From an uncultured Sphingomonas sp. (GTDB lineage Bacteria > Pseudomonadota > Alphaproteobacteria > Sphingomonadales > Sphingomonadaceae), in the NCBI GenBank assembly GCA_946482655.1, contig CAMLSA010000009.1:1-51582 (forward strand): 51,582 nt of DNA. Reading direction: 5' to 3'. The notes under the pieces were generated by a model. The model was not told the origin of the DNA, did no database searches, and saw nothing but the letters and a program-made list of their open reading frames with translations. This document shows positions 28,330-36,912 of the stretch, piece after piece (position 1 is the first letter of the stretch; every line of letters starts with the position of its first letter). Both the position numbers and the translations under genes were made by a program.

Positions 28330-29190
28330 ATGATGCCGTTTAACTATGAGCAGTTGATGATGCTGAGCGCCGAGGGTTCGCGTTCGAATTATGGTGATCG
28401 AGACACTATTCTCTATGCACTTGGCGTAGGCATGGGACGCGACCCGCTGAATGAGAATGAACTTGCCTATGTGTACGAAAAAGGGGGTGTTCTAAAAACG
28501 ATCCCGACAATGGCGACGCTGCTGAGCCAGGATGAGCGGCTTATCAAGGAGTCCGGTGCCGAATACAGCAAGGTGGTGCATGGCGAACAATATCTTACCT
28601 TGCACCGGCCCTTGGCACCCGCGGATGAAATCATCACGGATTCGCGCATTTCAAAGGCTTATGACAAAGGTGCGGGCAAGGGCGCACTGATCTATATTGA
28701 GAACAAGCTTTACAGCGCCAAGGATAATCAACCGGTCGCCACAGTGACCAGCGTCATGTTCGCCCGCGGAGATGGCGGATTCGGCGGACTCCAGGGCGGA
28801 GGCGAAGCAGTTCATGAGCTGCCGGCGCGCAGACCGGACCAGAGCGTGCGTTTTGAAACCCGCGCGGATCAGGCGCTGCTTTACCGGCTCAATGGTGACC
28901 GCAATCCACTGCACGCCGACCCGAGCGTCGCCAGACAGATTGGCTTCCCTGTTCCGATCCTGCACGGTCTGTGCTCATACGGCATTGCATGCCGCGCAGT
29001 CCTCGCGGTCGTCTGCAACTACGATCCCAGCAGGATCGTGGAATTCAATGCACGCTTTTCCGCGCCGGTTTACCCCGGCGAGACGATCATCACCGACATC
29101 TGGGTGGACGGAAAGATCGTCTCCTTCCGTTGCCGCCTGAAGGAGCGGGACGTCACGGCGATCAGCAACGGCAGGTGCACGCTCGCCTGA
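28330..29190 (+). CDS. MaoC-like enoyl-CoA hydratase (hydratase 2 type)
   Basis: A 286-residue double hot-dog protein. The C-terminal half holds the hydratase 2 motif from Tyr185 (YRLNGDRNPLHADPSVA), with catalytic Asp190 and His195, and then PILHGLCSYGIA. The N-terminal half (KTIPTMATLLSQDERLI, LTLHRPLAPADEIITDSRIS) is the non-catalytic hot-dog. It should hydrate a 2-trans-enoyl-CoA to the (R)-3-hydroxy product. The start is ATGATG with AGGATC upstream; the open frame extends 21 codons further, without a ribosome site. It is 144 nt after the ligase. Confidence 0.93.
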   Translation: MMPFNYEQLMMLSAEGSRSNYGDRDTILYALGVGMGRDPLNENELAYVYEKGGVLKTIPTMATLLSQDERLIKESGAEYSKVVHGEQYLTLHRPLAPADEIITDSRISKAYDKGAGKGALIYIENKLYSAKDNQPVATVTSVMFARGDGGFGGLQGGGEAVHELPARRPDQSVRFETRADQALLYRLNGDRNPLHADPSVARQIGFPVPILHGLCSYGIACRAVLAVVCNYDPSRIVEFNARFSAPVYPGETIITDIWVDGKIVSFRCRLKERDVTAISNGRCTLA

Positions 29191-29246
29191 GCCGCGGAAA
29201 ATTAAAATTAGCCTATGCATCGCGATCAAAGAGAAGAGGATATGGC

Positions 29247-30017
29247 ATGAACGGCATTCTGGTTCGTCGGCAGGGTGGAGTCGCCACCATTTCCATCGAT
29301 AATGTGGCGCAGCTGAACTGCATGAGCCAAGCGCATGTCCACGCCTTTATCGATGCGGTGAGCGTGCTGGTCGACGACCCGGATTTGCGCGTGTTGGTCG
29401 TCACCGGCGAGGGTGATCGAGCGTTTGTGGGTGGCTCGGACTTGCATGAGGTGGGCGAACTGAATGCACCGCGGGCGCGCGACTTCCTGGCGCTGACCCA
29501 CCGCATGTGCAAGATGCTGCGCGACTTTCCCGTTCCGGTCATTGCCCGCGTCAACGGCTATTGTCTCGGCGGAGGATTGGAGCTGATGGCTGCCTGCGAC
29601 ATGCGCATTGCCAGCGACAACGCGCTATTCGGGATGCCGGAGGTGAAGATCGGGTTGCCGTCGGTGGCCGAGGCTGCGCTGCTGCCGCAACTGATCGGGT
29701 GGGGGCGCACGAGACTGCTGCTCTACACCGGCGAAAATATCGACGCTCGCACGGCGCTTGAATGGGGCCTGGTAGAGAAAGTCGTTCCCGCTGGTGACTT
29801 GGATGTCGAGTTGGGACGCTGGGTGACATCGATCGTCGAGGCGGGTCCTGCGGCGATCCGGTTGCAGAAGGAACTGATCCGGGAGTGGGAGTCGATGCCG
29901 GTCAACGATGCGATCGAGGCGGGAATACGATGCATCTATCGTGCATTTGGGTCCGACGAGCCAACGCGGATGATCGCGGAAGCTCTGCAGCGAATGAAGG
30001 CGCGCAAGGGCCGTTGA
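29247..30017 (+). CDS. Enoyl-CoA hydratase/isomerase (crotonase family)
   Basis: A 256-residue crotonase. The oxyanion-hole segments are FVGGSDLHEVGEL and GYCLGGGLELMAACDMRIAS, and both hydratase glutamates are present: Glu112 (GGGLELM) and Glu132 (GMPEVKIGLPS), 20 residues apart as in rat enoyl-CoA hydratase. It should therefore hydrate an enoyl-CoA, giving the cluster two stereochemically different hydratases. The ATG was chosen for its GAGGA ribosome site; the frame is open further upstream over the MaoC gene. It is the last plus-strand gene of the island and faces the Old Yellow Enzyme gene. Confidence 0.93.
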   Translation: MNGILVRRQGGVATISIDNVAQLNCMSQAHVHAFIDAVSVLVDDPDLRVLVVTGEGDRAFVGGSDLHEVGELNAPRARDFLALTHRMCKMLRDFPVPVIARVNGYCLGGGLELMAACDMRIASDNALFGMPEVKIGLPSVAEAALLPQLIGWGRTRLLLYTGENIDARTALEWGLVEKVVPAGDLDVELGRWVTSIVEAGPAAIRLQKELIREWESMPVNDAIEAGIRCIYRAFGSDEPTRMIAEALQRMKARKGR

Positions 30018-30145
30018 GGAATGGGATGCCGTTCCGGCGTGCTTTCATTCGACAACCTTATGCGCACAAGTTGGAGAAGTGTGCCGCATTCTGCGGGGCC
30101 AGATATTACGATTTCAGAACCCGCGAGAAATTGACCTCCACGAGA

Positions 30146-31249
30146 TCAGGCCAGGAACTTCAGCGATTCCGACGAGAAGGGCGAAAGTTCATGGGCGCGG
30201 CCATCGCGGACCTTGACCGCCCAGTTTGGGTCGCCGATCAGCGCCCGGCCGACCGCGACGAGATCGAATTCGCCCCGGTCGAGACGAGCTTCGAGGTCGC
30301 CGAGTTCGCCGACCTCCGCAACATCGGAGTTCAGCATCGAGTGCACGAAGTCGCCGCCCCTGAGACCGACCGAGCCGACCGTCAGCGCCGGAAGGCCGGT
30401 GAGTTTCTTGCACCATCCGGCAAGATTGAGATGGGAGCCCTCGAATTCCGGCTCCCAGAAGCGTCGTGTCGACGCGTGAAACATATCCACGCCTGCGTCC
30501 ACCAGTGGTTCGAGAAACTTCGCGAGTTCGTCGGGCGTGCGCGCAAGTTTCGCGGTGTAGTCCTGCTGCTTCCACTGCGAGAAGCGTTGAATGATCACAT
30601 AATCTGATCCGACACGCTTGCGGACCGCCTTGACGATATCAGCGGCAAAATGCGTGCGCTTGACGAGGTCGCCGCCATAGCGGTCGCTGCGCTTGTTCAT
30701 GGTCTCCCAGAAAAACTCGTCGATCAAATATCCGTGCGCACCATGTAGTTCTACGCAGTCGAAGCCGATCTCCTTGGCGGCTTCCGCCGCCTTTGCGAAC
30801 GCTTCGATCGTGTCGGCGATATCGGCGTCGGTCATTGGTTCGGCGACCCGTTTGCCCGTGGCCGACAGCCCGGAGGGACTGTCCGACTTGGCCTCGGGGC
30901 GAGGGCCGGTGCCGACGTGCCGCGCCAGGCCCTGGTGCCATAATTGCGGTGCAATCTTGGCACCGGCGGCATGCACTTCCTTCACGACCTGTTTCCAGCC
31001 GTCGAGACTCGCCGGCTCATGGAAATTTGGAATGCTGGCGTCGCTGGATGCGCCGGGGCGATCGATCGTCGTGCCCTCGGTGATGATCAGACCAACGCCG
31101 CCCTCGGCGCGCCGTCTGTAATAGATCGCCACGTCCGCACCAGGAACGCCGTTGGGGCTTTGCGTTCGCGTCATGGGTGCCATGACAACCCTGTTGGCGA
31201 GTTGCAACGTTTTGCAGGCAAACGGCTTGAACAGGGGACTCTCGGACAT
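30146..31249 (-). CDS. Old Yellow Enzyme family NADH:flavin oxidoreductase
   Basis: A 367-residue FMN TIM-barrel ene-reductase. Markers are LANRVVMAPMTRTQSPNG (FMN-binding N-terminus), GGVGLIITEGTTI, IAPQLWHQGLARH, the ligand His pair in ELHGAHGYLIDEFFW, RSDRYGGDLVKR and FDLVAVGRALIGDPNW. It reduces an activated C=C bond next to a carbonyl; in the cluster it could reduce a cyclic enone or dienone before or after the KstD-like step (inference). It is convergent with the crotonase gene. A decayed fragment lies upstream. Confidence 0.93.
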   Translation of the reverse strand: MSESPLFKPFACKTLQLANRVVMAPMTRTQSPNGVPGADVAIYYRRRAEGGVGLIITEGTTIDRPGASSDASIPNFHEPASLDGWKQVVKEVHAAGAKIAPQLWHQGLARHVGTGPRPEAKSDSPSGLSATGKRVAEPMTDADIADTIEAFAKAAEAAKEIGFDCVELHGAHGYLIDEFFWETMNKRSDRYGGDLVKRTHFAADIVKAVRKRVGSDYVIIQRFSQWKQQDYTAKLARTPDELAKFLEPLVDAGVDMFHASTRRFWEPEFEGSHLNLAGWCKKLTGLPALTVGSVGLRGGDFVHSMLNSDVAEVGELGDLEARLDRGEFDLVAVGRALIGDPNWAVKVRDGRAHELSPFSSESLKFLA

Positions 31250-31309
31250 TCTGATTTCCCGCTCTGCATTTTCTATGAAAGTAGAGGCTTAATTCGTCAG
31301 GCAAGCGCC

Positions 31310-31523
31310 GCCAGGCAAACGGCATCACAACGGTTTTTCCATCCCATGCCTTGCCGGCAGCTGTCACTTCGGCGCATAATCCATTTATCAATGTCCCGTC
31401 GACGACGATCTCGGTGAAACAGCCCGTATCGGTGCGCGTATCCGCATAGCAGAACTGCTCCTCGCCCCAGTTCGAGCGCGCGGTGCAAAAGTTGGCGTAC
31501 TGCTTGCCACGTGATTCCGACAA
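31310..31523 (-). pseudogene. Gene remnant, possibly VOC family C-terminus
   Basis: One minus-strand frame between the Old Yellow Enzyme start (31249) and the TlpA-like gene reads like a real protein end: WGEEQFCYADTRTDTGCFTE, then a hydrophobic helix and GKAWDGKTVVMPFA, where such proteins usually stop. The pattern resembles the C-terminus of some glyoxalase/VOC enzymes. There is no ATG (a TTG at best), the frame is closed just upstream at about 31544, and the downstream end runs into the neighbour out of frame. It is therefore probably a truncated remnant. The family call is tentative. Confidence 0.4.
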
Positions 31524-31655
31524 ACGTCCCCATGCGCGCCCTCATTGTCCTCTCCGCTTGTTCTGCGATTTTGCCGGTGCGGATATTCGATATCGCAGCG
31601 AAAGCCGGGACTCTGATCCGCTGATGAACAAGGGCTTATTCTCGCCCGACGACCA

Positions 31656-32204
31656 TCAGTCCTCGGCCCCCACCGCATCGTCGATCAGCTTCTTCGCGGG
31701 TGCGCCGTTCCAGTCCATCATCCCGTAGACGCGCCACATCTCCTTGCCCGCCGCGTCGAAGAAGATCGTCGTCGGCAGCGTCTCGGTGCCGAGTTCGCCC
31801 ATCAGGAGATTCTGGCTGTCGCTATATTGGGTCAGCTTCCTGAAGCCCTTTTCCTTGAAGAAGGGCGCGATCACCTTGGCGCCTTCGAGGTCCTGGCTGA
31901 CCGTGATCAGCCGGAAGCGGTCGTCCTCGGCGGCGAGCTTGTCGAGATTCGGCATCTCCGCGATGCACGGGGCGCACCAGGTCGCCCAGAGATTGACCAT
32001 CAGCGGCTTGCCGCGAAACTGGGTCAGCGTCGCTGGGCCGCCCTTCTCGTCGGCGAAGGGAATCGCGGGCATTTCCTTGCCGCGCTGCGATATATCGACC
32101 TTGCCGACCGATTCGGCAGGCGCCCCGCCTTGCGGGCCGTCCTTCGGTTTACTATCGCAGGCGGTCAGCGCCAATGCGAGGAGACAGGCAATCAACGGCC
32201 GCAC
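31656..32204 (-). CDS. TlpA-like thioredoxin-fold lipoprotein
   Basis: A 182-residue exported disulfide reductase or oxidoreductase. It starts at GTG with GGAG 6 nt upstream. The signal ends in a lipobox, LTAC, so the mature protein is a lipoprotein. The thioredoxin fold has the CAPC active site ([17 protein letters not shown]), cis-Pro in TLPTTIFFD and the TlpA/ResA insertion region. It probably reduces disulfides in the periplasm, for example in cytochrome c maturation. The start is only 16 nt from the divergent argH ATG. The open frame extends far upstream over argH, but that part is antisense. Confidence 0.9.
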   Translation of the reverse strand: MRPLIACLLALALTACDSKPKDGPQGGAPAESVGKVDISQRGKEMPAIPFADEKGGPATLTQFRGKPLMVNLWATWCAPCIAEMPNLDKLAAEDDRFRLITVSQDLEGAKVIAPFFKEKGFRKLTQYSDSQNLLMGELGTETLPTTIFFDAAGKEMWRVYGMMDWNGAPAKKLIDDAVGAED

Positions 32205-32220
32205 GGACAACTCCAACAAG

Positions 32221-33600
32221 ATGTGGGGAGGGCGCTTCGCTGAAGGGCCCGCCGCGGTGATGCGCGAGATTAACGCCTCGATCCCCTTCGACAAGCGCCT
32301 TTGGCGGCAGGACATCGCCGGGTCGAAGGCGCATGTCGCCATGCTGGCGCGGCAGAAGATCGTGTCCGAGGCCGACGCCGCCGAGATCGCCGGGGGCCTG
32401 GACGCGGTCGCCGAGGAATATCGCACCCAGGGCGTGCCGGTCGATCTGGCGCTGGAGGATATCCACATGGCGACCGAGGGGAGGCTTGCCGAGCTGATCG
32501 GCGCCCCCGCCGGCCGGCTCCACACCGCCCGCTCGCGCAACGACCAGGTCGCGACCGATTTCAAGCTGTGGGTCCGCGACGCGATCGACGCGGTCGATGC
32601 CGGGCTGATCGTCCTCCAGACGGCGCTCGTCACCCGCGCCGGCGAGCATGCCGCCAGCGTAATGCCGGGCTTCACCCATCTCCAGGTCGCCCAGCCGGTG
32701 ACGCTCGGCCACCATCTGATGGCCTATTATGAGATGATCGCGCGCGATCGCAGCCGCTTCGCCGACGCCCGTGCCCGGCTCAACCGCTCGCCGCTCGGCA
32801 GCGCGGCGCTGGCCGGCACCGGCTTTCCGATCGACCGCGGGATGACGGCGGCGGCGCTGGGGTTCGACGGGCCGACCGCCAACTCGCTCGATTCGGTCTC
32901 CGACCGCGATTTCGCGCTCGATTATCTGATGGCGGCGACCCAGCTCAGCCTCCACCTGTCCCGGCTCGCCGAGGAATTTGTTGTATGGGCGAGCCAGCCA
33001 TACAGTTTCGTGAAATTGCCCGACGCCTATTCGACCGGTTCGTCGATCATGCCGCAGAAGCGCAACCCCGACGCCGCCGAGCTGGTACGCGGCCACAGCG
33101 GGCGGATCGCCGGCTGCATGATGTCGCTCGTCATGACGATGAAGGGCCTGCCGCTCGCCTATTCGAAGGACATGCAGGACGACAAGCCGCCGGTGTTCGA
33201 GGCGCACGACCTGCTCGCGCTCTCGATCGCGGCGATGACCGGCATGGTCGAGACGGTCGAGTTCGTCGCGCCGCGGATGCGCGCCGCCGCCGAAGCGGGC
33301 TTCTCGACCGCGACCGATCTCGCCGACTGGCTGGTCCGCGTCGCCGACATTCCGTTCCGCGAGGCGCATCACATCACCGGTACCGCGGTGAAGCTTGCCG
33401 AGCGCGAGGGGCTGGCGCTCGACAAGCTGCCGATCGAGGCCTTGCAGGCGATCGATCCCCGCATCGACGAGCGCGTCTATGCGGCGCTGTCGGTCGACGC
33501 TTCGGTCGCCAGCCGGTCGAGTTATGGCGGCACCGCGCCCGATCAGGTCCGCGACCGGGTGGCCGAGGCCAGGGCCGCGTTGGGATTGGATCCGGCATGA
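32221..33600 (+). CDS. argH: Argininosuccinate lyase
   Basis: A 459-residue enzyme that splits argininosuccinate to arginine and fumarate. Conserved parts are [20 protein letters not shown] at the start, [37 protein letters not shown] and the fumarase/lyase signature [14 protein letters not shown]. The ATG lies at the usual family start but has no Shine-Dalgarno sequence; the frame is open upstream with an AGGAGA at 32178 but no standard start codon near it. It is divergent from the TlpA-like gene with only 16 bp between starts, so promoters must lie inside the neighbour. Its stop overlaps the next gene. Confidence 0.95.
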   Translation: MWGGRFAEGPAAVMREINASIPFDKRLWRQDIAGSKAHVAMLARQKIVSEADAAEIAGGLDAVAEEYRTQGVPVDLALEDIHMATEGRLAELIGAPAGRLHTARSRNDQVATDFKLWVRDAIDAVDAGLIVLQTALVTRAGEHAASVMPGFTHLQVAQPVTLGHHLMAYYEMIARDRSRFADARARLNRSPLGSAALAGTGFPIDRGMTAAALGFDGPTANSLDSVSDRDFALDYLMAATQLSLHLSRLAEEFVVWASQPYSFVKLPDAYSTGSSIMPQKRNPDAAELVRGHSGRIAGCMMSLVMTMKGLPLAYSKDMQDDKPPVFEAHDLLALSIAAMTGMVETVEFVAPRMRAAAEAGFSTATDLADWLVRVADIPFREAHHITGTAVKLAEREGLALDKLPIEALQAIDPRIDERVYAALSVDASVASRSSYGGTAPDQVRDRVAEARAALGLDPA

Positions 33601-33842
33601 ACAACCGCACGATCCTCGCCGCCGTCGCGTTGCTCGCGCTCGCGGCCTGCGGCAAGCGCGACGCGCTGCGCCCGGCGCCGGGCCACAGCCTGCCGCCCAA
33701 GCCCGCGACCGCCGCAACCCAGCCGACCGTCGACCAGCTGCTCACCCCGCCCGTCGAGACACGGCCGGGCCGCAGCGACGATGTGCTCAAACGCTCGGAG
33801 GAGCGTCCCGACGACCGATTCAATCTGCCGCCGCCGGGCTGA
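33597..33842 (+). CDS. Small lipoprotein, LptM-like
   Basis: An 81-residue lipoprotein. The signal [20 protein letters not shown] ends in the lipobox LAAC, directly followed by [16 protein letters not shown], which resembles the CGxxGPLxxP start of LptM/YifL proteins (LPS translocon maturation chaperone). The tail is Pro-rich and probably disordered. Its place fits too: a small lipoprotein of this type often precedes lysA or dapF. The ATG overlaps the argH stop. It is the only gene between argH and lysA. The LptM call is inference from motif and position. Confidence 0.8.
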   Translation: MNNRTILAAVALLALAACGKRDALRPAPGHSLPPKPATAATQPTVDQLLTPPVETRPGRSDDVLKRSEERPDDRFNLPPPG

Positions 33843-33891
33843 GGTCGTTCGGGGAAATGCGGCGAGCCTAGGGCTTACAACAGGAAACGAC

Positions 33892-35163
33892 ATGGACCAT
33901 TTCAACCTCGAGGACGGCGTCCTGCACGCTGAGGACGTGCCGCTGCCTGCGATCGCCGACGCGGTCGGCACCCCCGTCTATGTCTATTCGACCGCGACGA
34001 TCGAACGGCATGTCGCGGTGTTCAAGGCCGCGCTGGCCGGCCTCGAAGCGGGCGTCGACGGACCGCTGATCGCCTTCGCGGTCAAGGCCAATCCCAATCG
34101 CGCCGTGCTGGCCACCCTGGCGCGCGCCGGGCTCGGCGCCGACGTCGTTTCGGGTGGAGAACTTCAGCGCGCGCGCGCCGCGGGAATCCCGGCCGCCCGG
34201 ATCGTCTTCTCCGGCGTCGGCAAGACCGCCGACGAGATGCGGTTCGGCCTGTCCGAGGGCATCTTCCAGTTCAACGTCGAATCCGAGCCCGAAGCCGAGA
34301 TGCTGTCCGAGGTCGCCCGGACGATGGGGCTCAGGGCGCCGGTGGCGTTCCGGATCAACCCCAATGTCGTCGCCGGCACCCACGCCAAGATCTCGACCGG
34401 CGGCTCCGAGGACAAATTCGGCGTCGCCTATGATCGCGCGCTCGCCGCCTATGCCCGCGCCGCCGGGCTGCCGGGCCTCGATGTACGCGGCGTCGCCGTC
34501 CATATCGGCAGCCAGCTGACCGATCTCGGCCCGTCGCGCGTCGCCTTCGAGAAGATCGGCCTGCTGATCGCCGAGCTGCGCGCGGCGGGCCACGGCATCG
34601 TCACCGCCGATCTCGGTGGCGGCCTCGGCGTACCTTACGATCCCTCCAAGCCGGTCCCCCCGCTCCCCTCCGACTATGGCGCGATGGTGCGCGAGGTGAC
34701 GCGCGGCTGGAACGTCCGGCTGATTTTCGAGCCGGGACGGGTGATCGTCGGCAACGCCGGCGTGCTGCTGTCCCGCGTCATCCGGGTGAAGCAGGGGGTG
34801 AGCGATCCCTTCGTGATCGTCGATGCGGCGATGAACGATCTGATGCGCCCGAGCCTCTACGATGCATGGCACGACATCCGGAGCGTCGAGCCGAACGGTG
34901 CCGTAATGACGGCCAATATCGTGGGGCCCATCTGTGAAAGCGGGGATACCTTTGCGAAGAAGAGGGTTATGGACGCCGTCGCCCCGGGCGACCTTGTGGC
35001 CTTCATGACCGCGGGGGCCTATGGAGCGACAATGGCGAATACCTATAATAGCCGGGCACTGACCCCCGAGGTGCTGGTAAGCGGGGCCCAGTGGGCGGTG
35101 GTCAGGGAGAGACAGCCGATCGAGGCGCTGGTCGCAGCCGACAAGCTGCCGCCCTGGATATGA
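33892..35163 (+). CDS. lysA: Diaminopimelate decarboxylase
   Basis: A 423-residue PLP enzyme of the alanine-racemase fold that makes lysine from meso-diaminopimelate. The PLP lysine is in IAFAVKANPNRAVL, with GLGADVVSGGEL, VHIGSQLTDLGP, GGGLGVPY and EPGRVIVGNAG (PLP phosphate site), and the substrate motif GPICESGDTF near the C-terminus. The start has AGGAAA 5 nt upstream. It completes the path that dapD belongs to, though far from it. Confidence 0.97.
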   Translation: MDHFNLEDGVLHAEDVPLPAIADAVGTPVYVYSTATIERHVAVFKAALAGLEAGVDGPLIAFAVKANPNRAVLATLARAGLGADVVSGGELQRARAAGIPAARIVFSGVGKTADEMRFGLSEGIFQFNVESEPEAEMLSEVARTMGLRAPVAFRINPNVVAGTHAKISTGGSEDKFGVAYDRALAAYARAAGLPGLDVRGVAVHIGSQLTDLGPSRVAFEKIGLLIAELRAAGHGIVTADLGGGLGVPYDPSKPVPPLPSDYGAMVREVTRGWNVRLIFEPGRVIVGNAGVLLSRVIRVKQGVSDPFVIVDAAMNDLMRPSLYDAWHDIRSVEPNGAVMTANIVGPICESGDTFAKKRVMDAVAPGDLVAFMTAGAYGATMANTYNSRALTPEVLVSGAQWAVVRERQPIEALVAADKLPPWI

Positions 35164-35180
35164 ATTAAAGGGAACCCCGC

Positions 35181-36050
35181 ATGAAGCCTGTCCGCAAGGC
35201 CATCTTCCCCGTCGCCGGTTTCGGCACCCGCTTTCTGCCCGCCACCAAAGCCGTTCCCAAGGAGATGCTTCCCGTCGTTGACCGGCCGCTGATCCAGTAC
35301 GCCGTCGACGAGGCGCGTGCGGCGGGAATCGAGCAGATGATCTTCGTCACCGGCCGCAACAAGGGCGCGATCGAGGATTATTTCGACAGCGCCTTCGAGA
35401 TCGAGACCGATCTCGCCGCCAAGGACAAGCAGGGCTTTCTCGACATCCTCGCGCAGACCCGGCTCGCCCCCGGTAAGGCCGCGTTCGTTCGCCAGCAGCA
35501 GATGCTCGGGCTCGGCCATGCCGTCGCCTGCGCGCGCGACCTGGTCGGCGACGAGCCCTTCGCGGTGCTGCTGCCCGACGAGCTGATCTGGAATCCGGCC
35601 AGTCCCTGCCTCAAGCAGATGGTCGCCACCTATGAGGCGAAGGGCGGCAACGTCATCGCCGTGGTCGAGGTGCCCGAGGACCATACCCACCGCTACGGCA
35701 TCATCGATCCCGGCTTCGTCGAGGGGCGGGTAAGCGAGGTCAGGCGGATGATCGAGAAGCCCCCGGCCGGCACCGCCCCCTCGCGGCTCGCCTGCGTGGG
35801 CCGGTACGTCATCCAGCCCGAGATCTTCGCCCTGCTCGACAAGGGCGAGCGCGGCGCGGGTGGCGAGATCCAGCTGACCGACGCGCTGGCCAAGCTGATC
35901 GGCATCCAGCCCTTCCACGCGCTGACCGTCGACGGCGACCGCCACGACTGCGGCGACAATGCCGGCTTCATTCAGGCCAATATCGCGCTTGCGCTGGAGC
36001 GGCCGGAGATAGCGGACTCGATCCGGGCGTTCATTCGGAAGGTCAGATAA
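35181..36050 (+). CDS. galU: UTP--glucose-1-phosphate uridylyltransferase
   Basis: A 289-residue nucleotidyltransferase that makes UDP-glucose for polysaccharides and lipid glycosylation. It has the N-terminal signature VAGFGTRFLPATKAVPKEML, then VDEARAAGIEQMIFVTGR, LGLGHAVACARDLVGDEPFA, MIEKPPAGTAPSRLACVGRY without unusual gaps, and EIQLTDALAKL. Length is standard. The ribosome site is AGGGA. It follows lysA by 17 nt and may be co-transcribed with it. Confidence 0.97.
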   Translation: MKPVRKAIFPVAGFGTRFLPATKAVPKEMLPVVDRPLIQYAVDEARAAGIEQMIFVTGRNKGAIEDYFDSAFEIETDLAAKDKQGFLDILAQTRLAPGKAAFVRQQQMLGLGHAVACARDLVGDEPFAVLLPDELIWNPASPCLKQMVATYEAKGGNVIAVVEVPEDHTHRYGIIDPGFVEGRVSEVRRMIEKPPAGTAPSRLACVGRYVIQPEIFALLDKGERGAGGEIQLTDALAKLIGIQPFHALTVDGDRHDCGDNAGFIQANIALALERPEIADSIRAFIRKVR

Positions 36051-36141
36051 GCCATCCCGGCGAAGGCGTCGCTCTCTTCCGCCCGGAAAAGGCGGAATGG
36101 AGAGGCTTGGCAAAAGCCTCACCCCGCGCGACAAGCCTTCC

Positions 36142-36912
36142 ATGCAGAGCCTGCCGATCTTCCTTGACCTGACGGGCCGCAAGGTGGTGCTGATCGGCGA
36201 TGGCGAGGCCGCCGAGGCGAAGCGGCGGCTGATCGAGCGCGCCGGCGCGGCCATCGTCGGCGAAGGTGACGGCGAGGCGCGCATCGGCTTCGTCGCCCTG
36301 GCCGACAACGCGGCGGCCGAACGCGCGGCGGCGCGGCTCAAGGCCCACGGCCTGCTGGTCAACGTGGCCGATCGGCCGGCCTTGTGCGATTTCACCCTGC
36401 CCGCGATCGTCGACCGCGATCCGGTGCTGATCGCGATCGGCACCGGCGGACGATCGGCGGGGCTGGCCAAGGCGCTGCGCCAGCGCCTCGAAGCGCTGCT
36501 CCCCGCCGATCTGGGCCGGCTCGCCGAGGCGATGTTCGCCGCGCGGGGCGCGATCCGCGCCCGCTGGACCGACACCGATCGCCGCCGCCGGGCGATCGAC
36601 GACGCCTTGTCCGAGGGCGGCCGGCTCGACCCCTTCCGCACCGGCTCCGCCGCCGCGGTCGGCGCCTGGCCGGGCGGCGCCGAACTCGACGAAGCCGACC
36701 GGACCGTGGCGATCCGGCTGCGCTCGGGCGACCCCGACGACCTCACCATCGCCGAGGCGCGGCTGCTCGGCCAGGCCGACCGGATCTTCCACCGCCCCCA
36801 TATACCACCGGCGATCCTCGCCCGCGCCCGTGCAGACGCGGCGCGCCATGTCTGTGCCGCGCCACCCTCCTCTCCTGGCCATGGCCTGTCGATCGACCTG
36901 GACTTTCTATGA
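36142..36912 (+). CDS. Siroheme synthase N-terminal domain protein (precorrin-2 dehydrogenase-like)
   Basis: A 256-residue protein whose N-terminus (MQSLPIFLDLTGRKVVLIGD, GEAAEAKRRLIERAGA) is the NAD-binding Rossmann part of CysG/Met8, and whose middle (LLVNVADRPALCDFTLPAIV, IAIGTGGRSAGLAKALRQRL) is the dehydrogenase/ferrochelatase fold. The uroporphyrinogen methyltransferase domain of full CysG is absent. The dimerisation region and C-terminal tail (after about 165) look divergent. The ATG at the usual family start was chosen; one 15 codons earlier exists, also with a poor ribosome site. Its end overlaps the start of the ZntB-like gene. Confidence 0.85.
   Translation: MQSLPIFLDLTGRKVVLIGDGEAAEAKRRLIERAGAAIVGEGDGEARIGFVALADNAAAERAAARLKAHGLLVNVADRPALCDFTLPAIVDRDPVLIAIGTGGRSAGLAKALRQRLEALLPADLGRLAEAMFAARGAIRARWTDTDRRRRAIDDALSEGGRLDPFRTGSAAAVGAWPGGAELDEADRTVAIRLRSGDPDDLTIAEARLLGQADRIFHRPHIPPAILARARADAARHVCAAPPSSPGHGLSIDLDFL

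Noticed and set aside
31495..31515. Third parS-like site around the CCACGTG at 31507-31513
   Set aside because: Only the central CACGTG matches; the outer bases do not fit the parS pattern.
22594..31655. Insertion sequence, integrase or tRNA flanking the catabolic island
   Set aside because: Both edges were examined; no transposase, integrase, tRNA or flanking direct repeats were found, so mobility is only inferred from composition and the remnant.
32152..33717. 521-codon minus-strand open frame
   Set aside because: Antisense of argH, whose lyase signature is clear; low-complexity Arg-rich translation.
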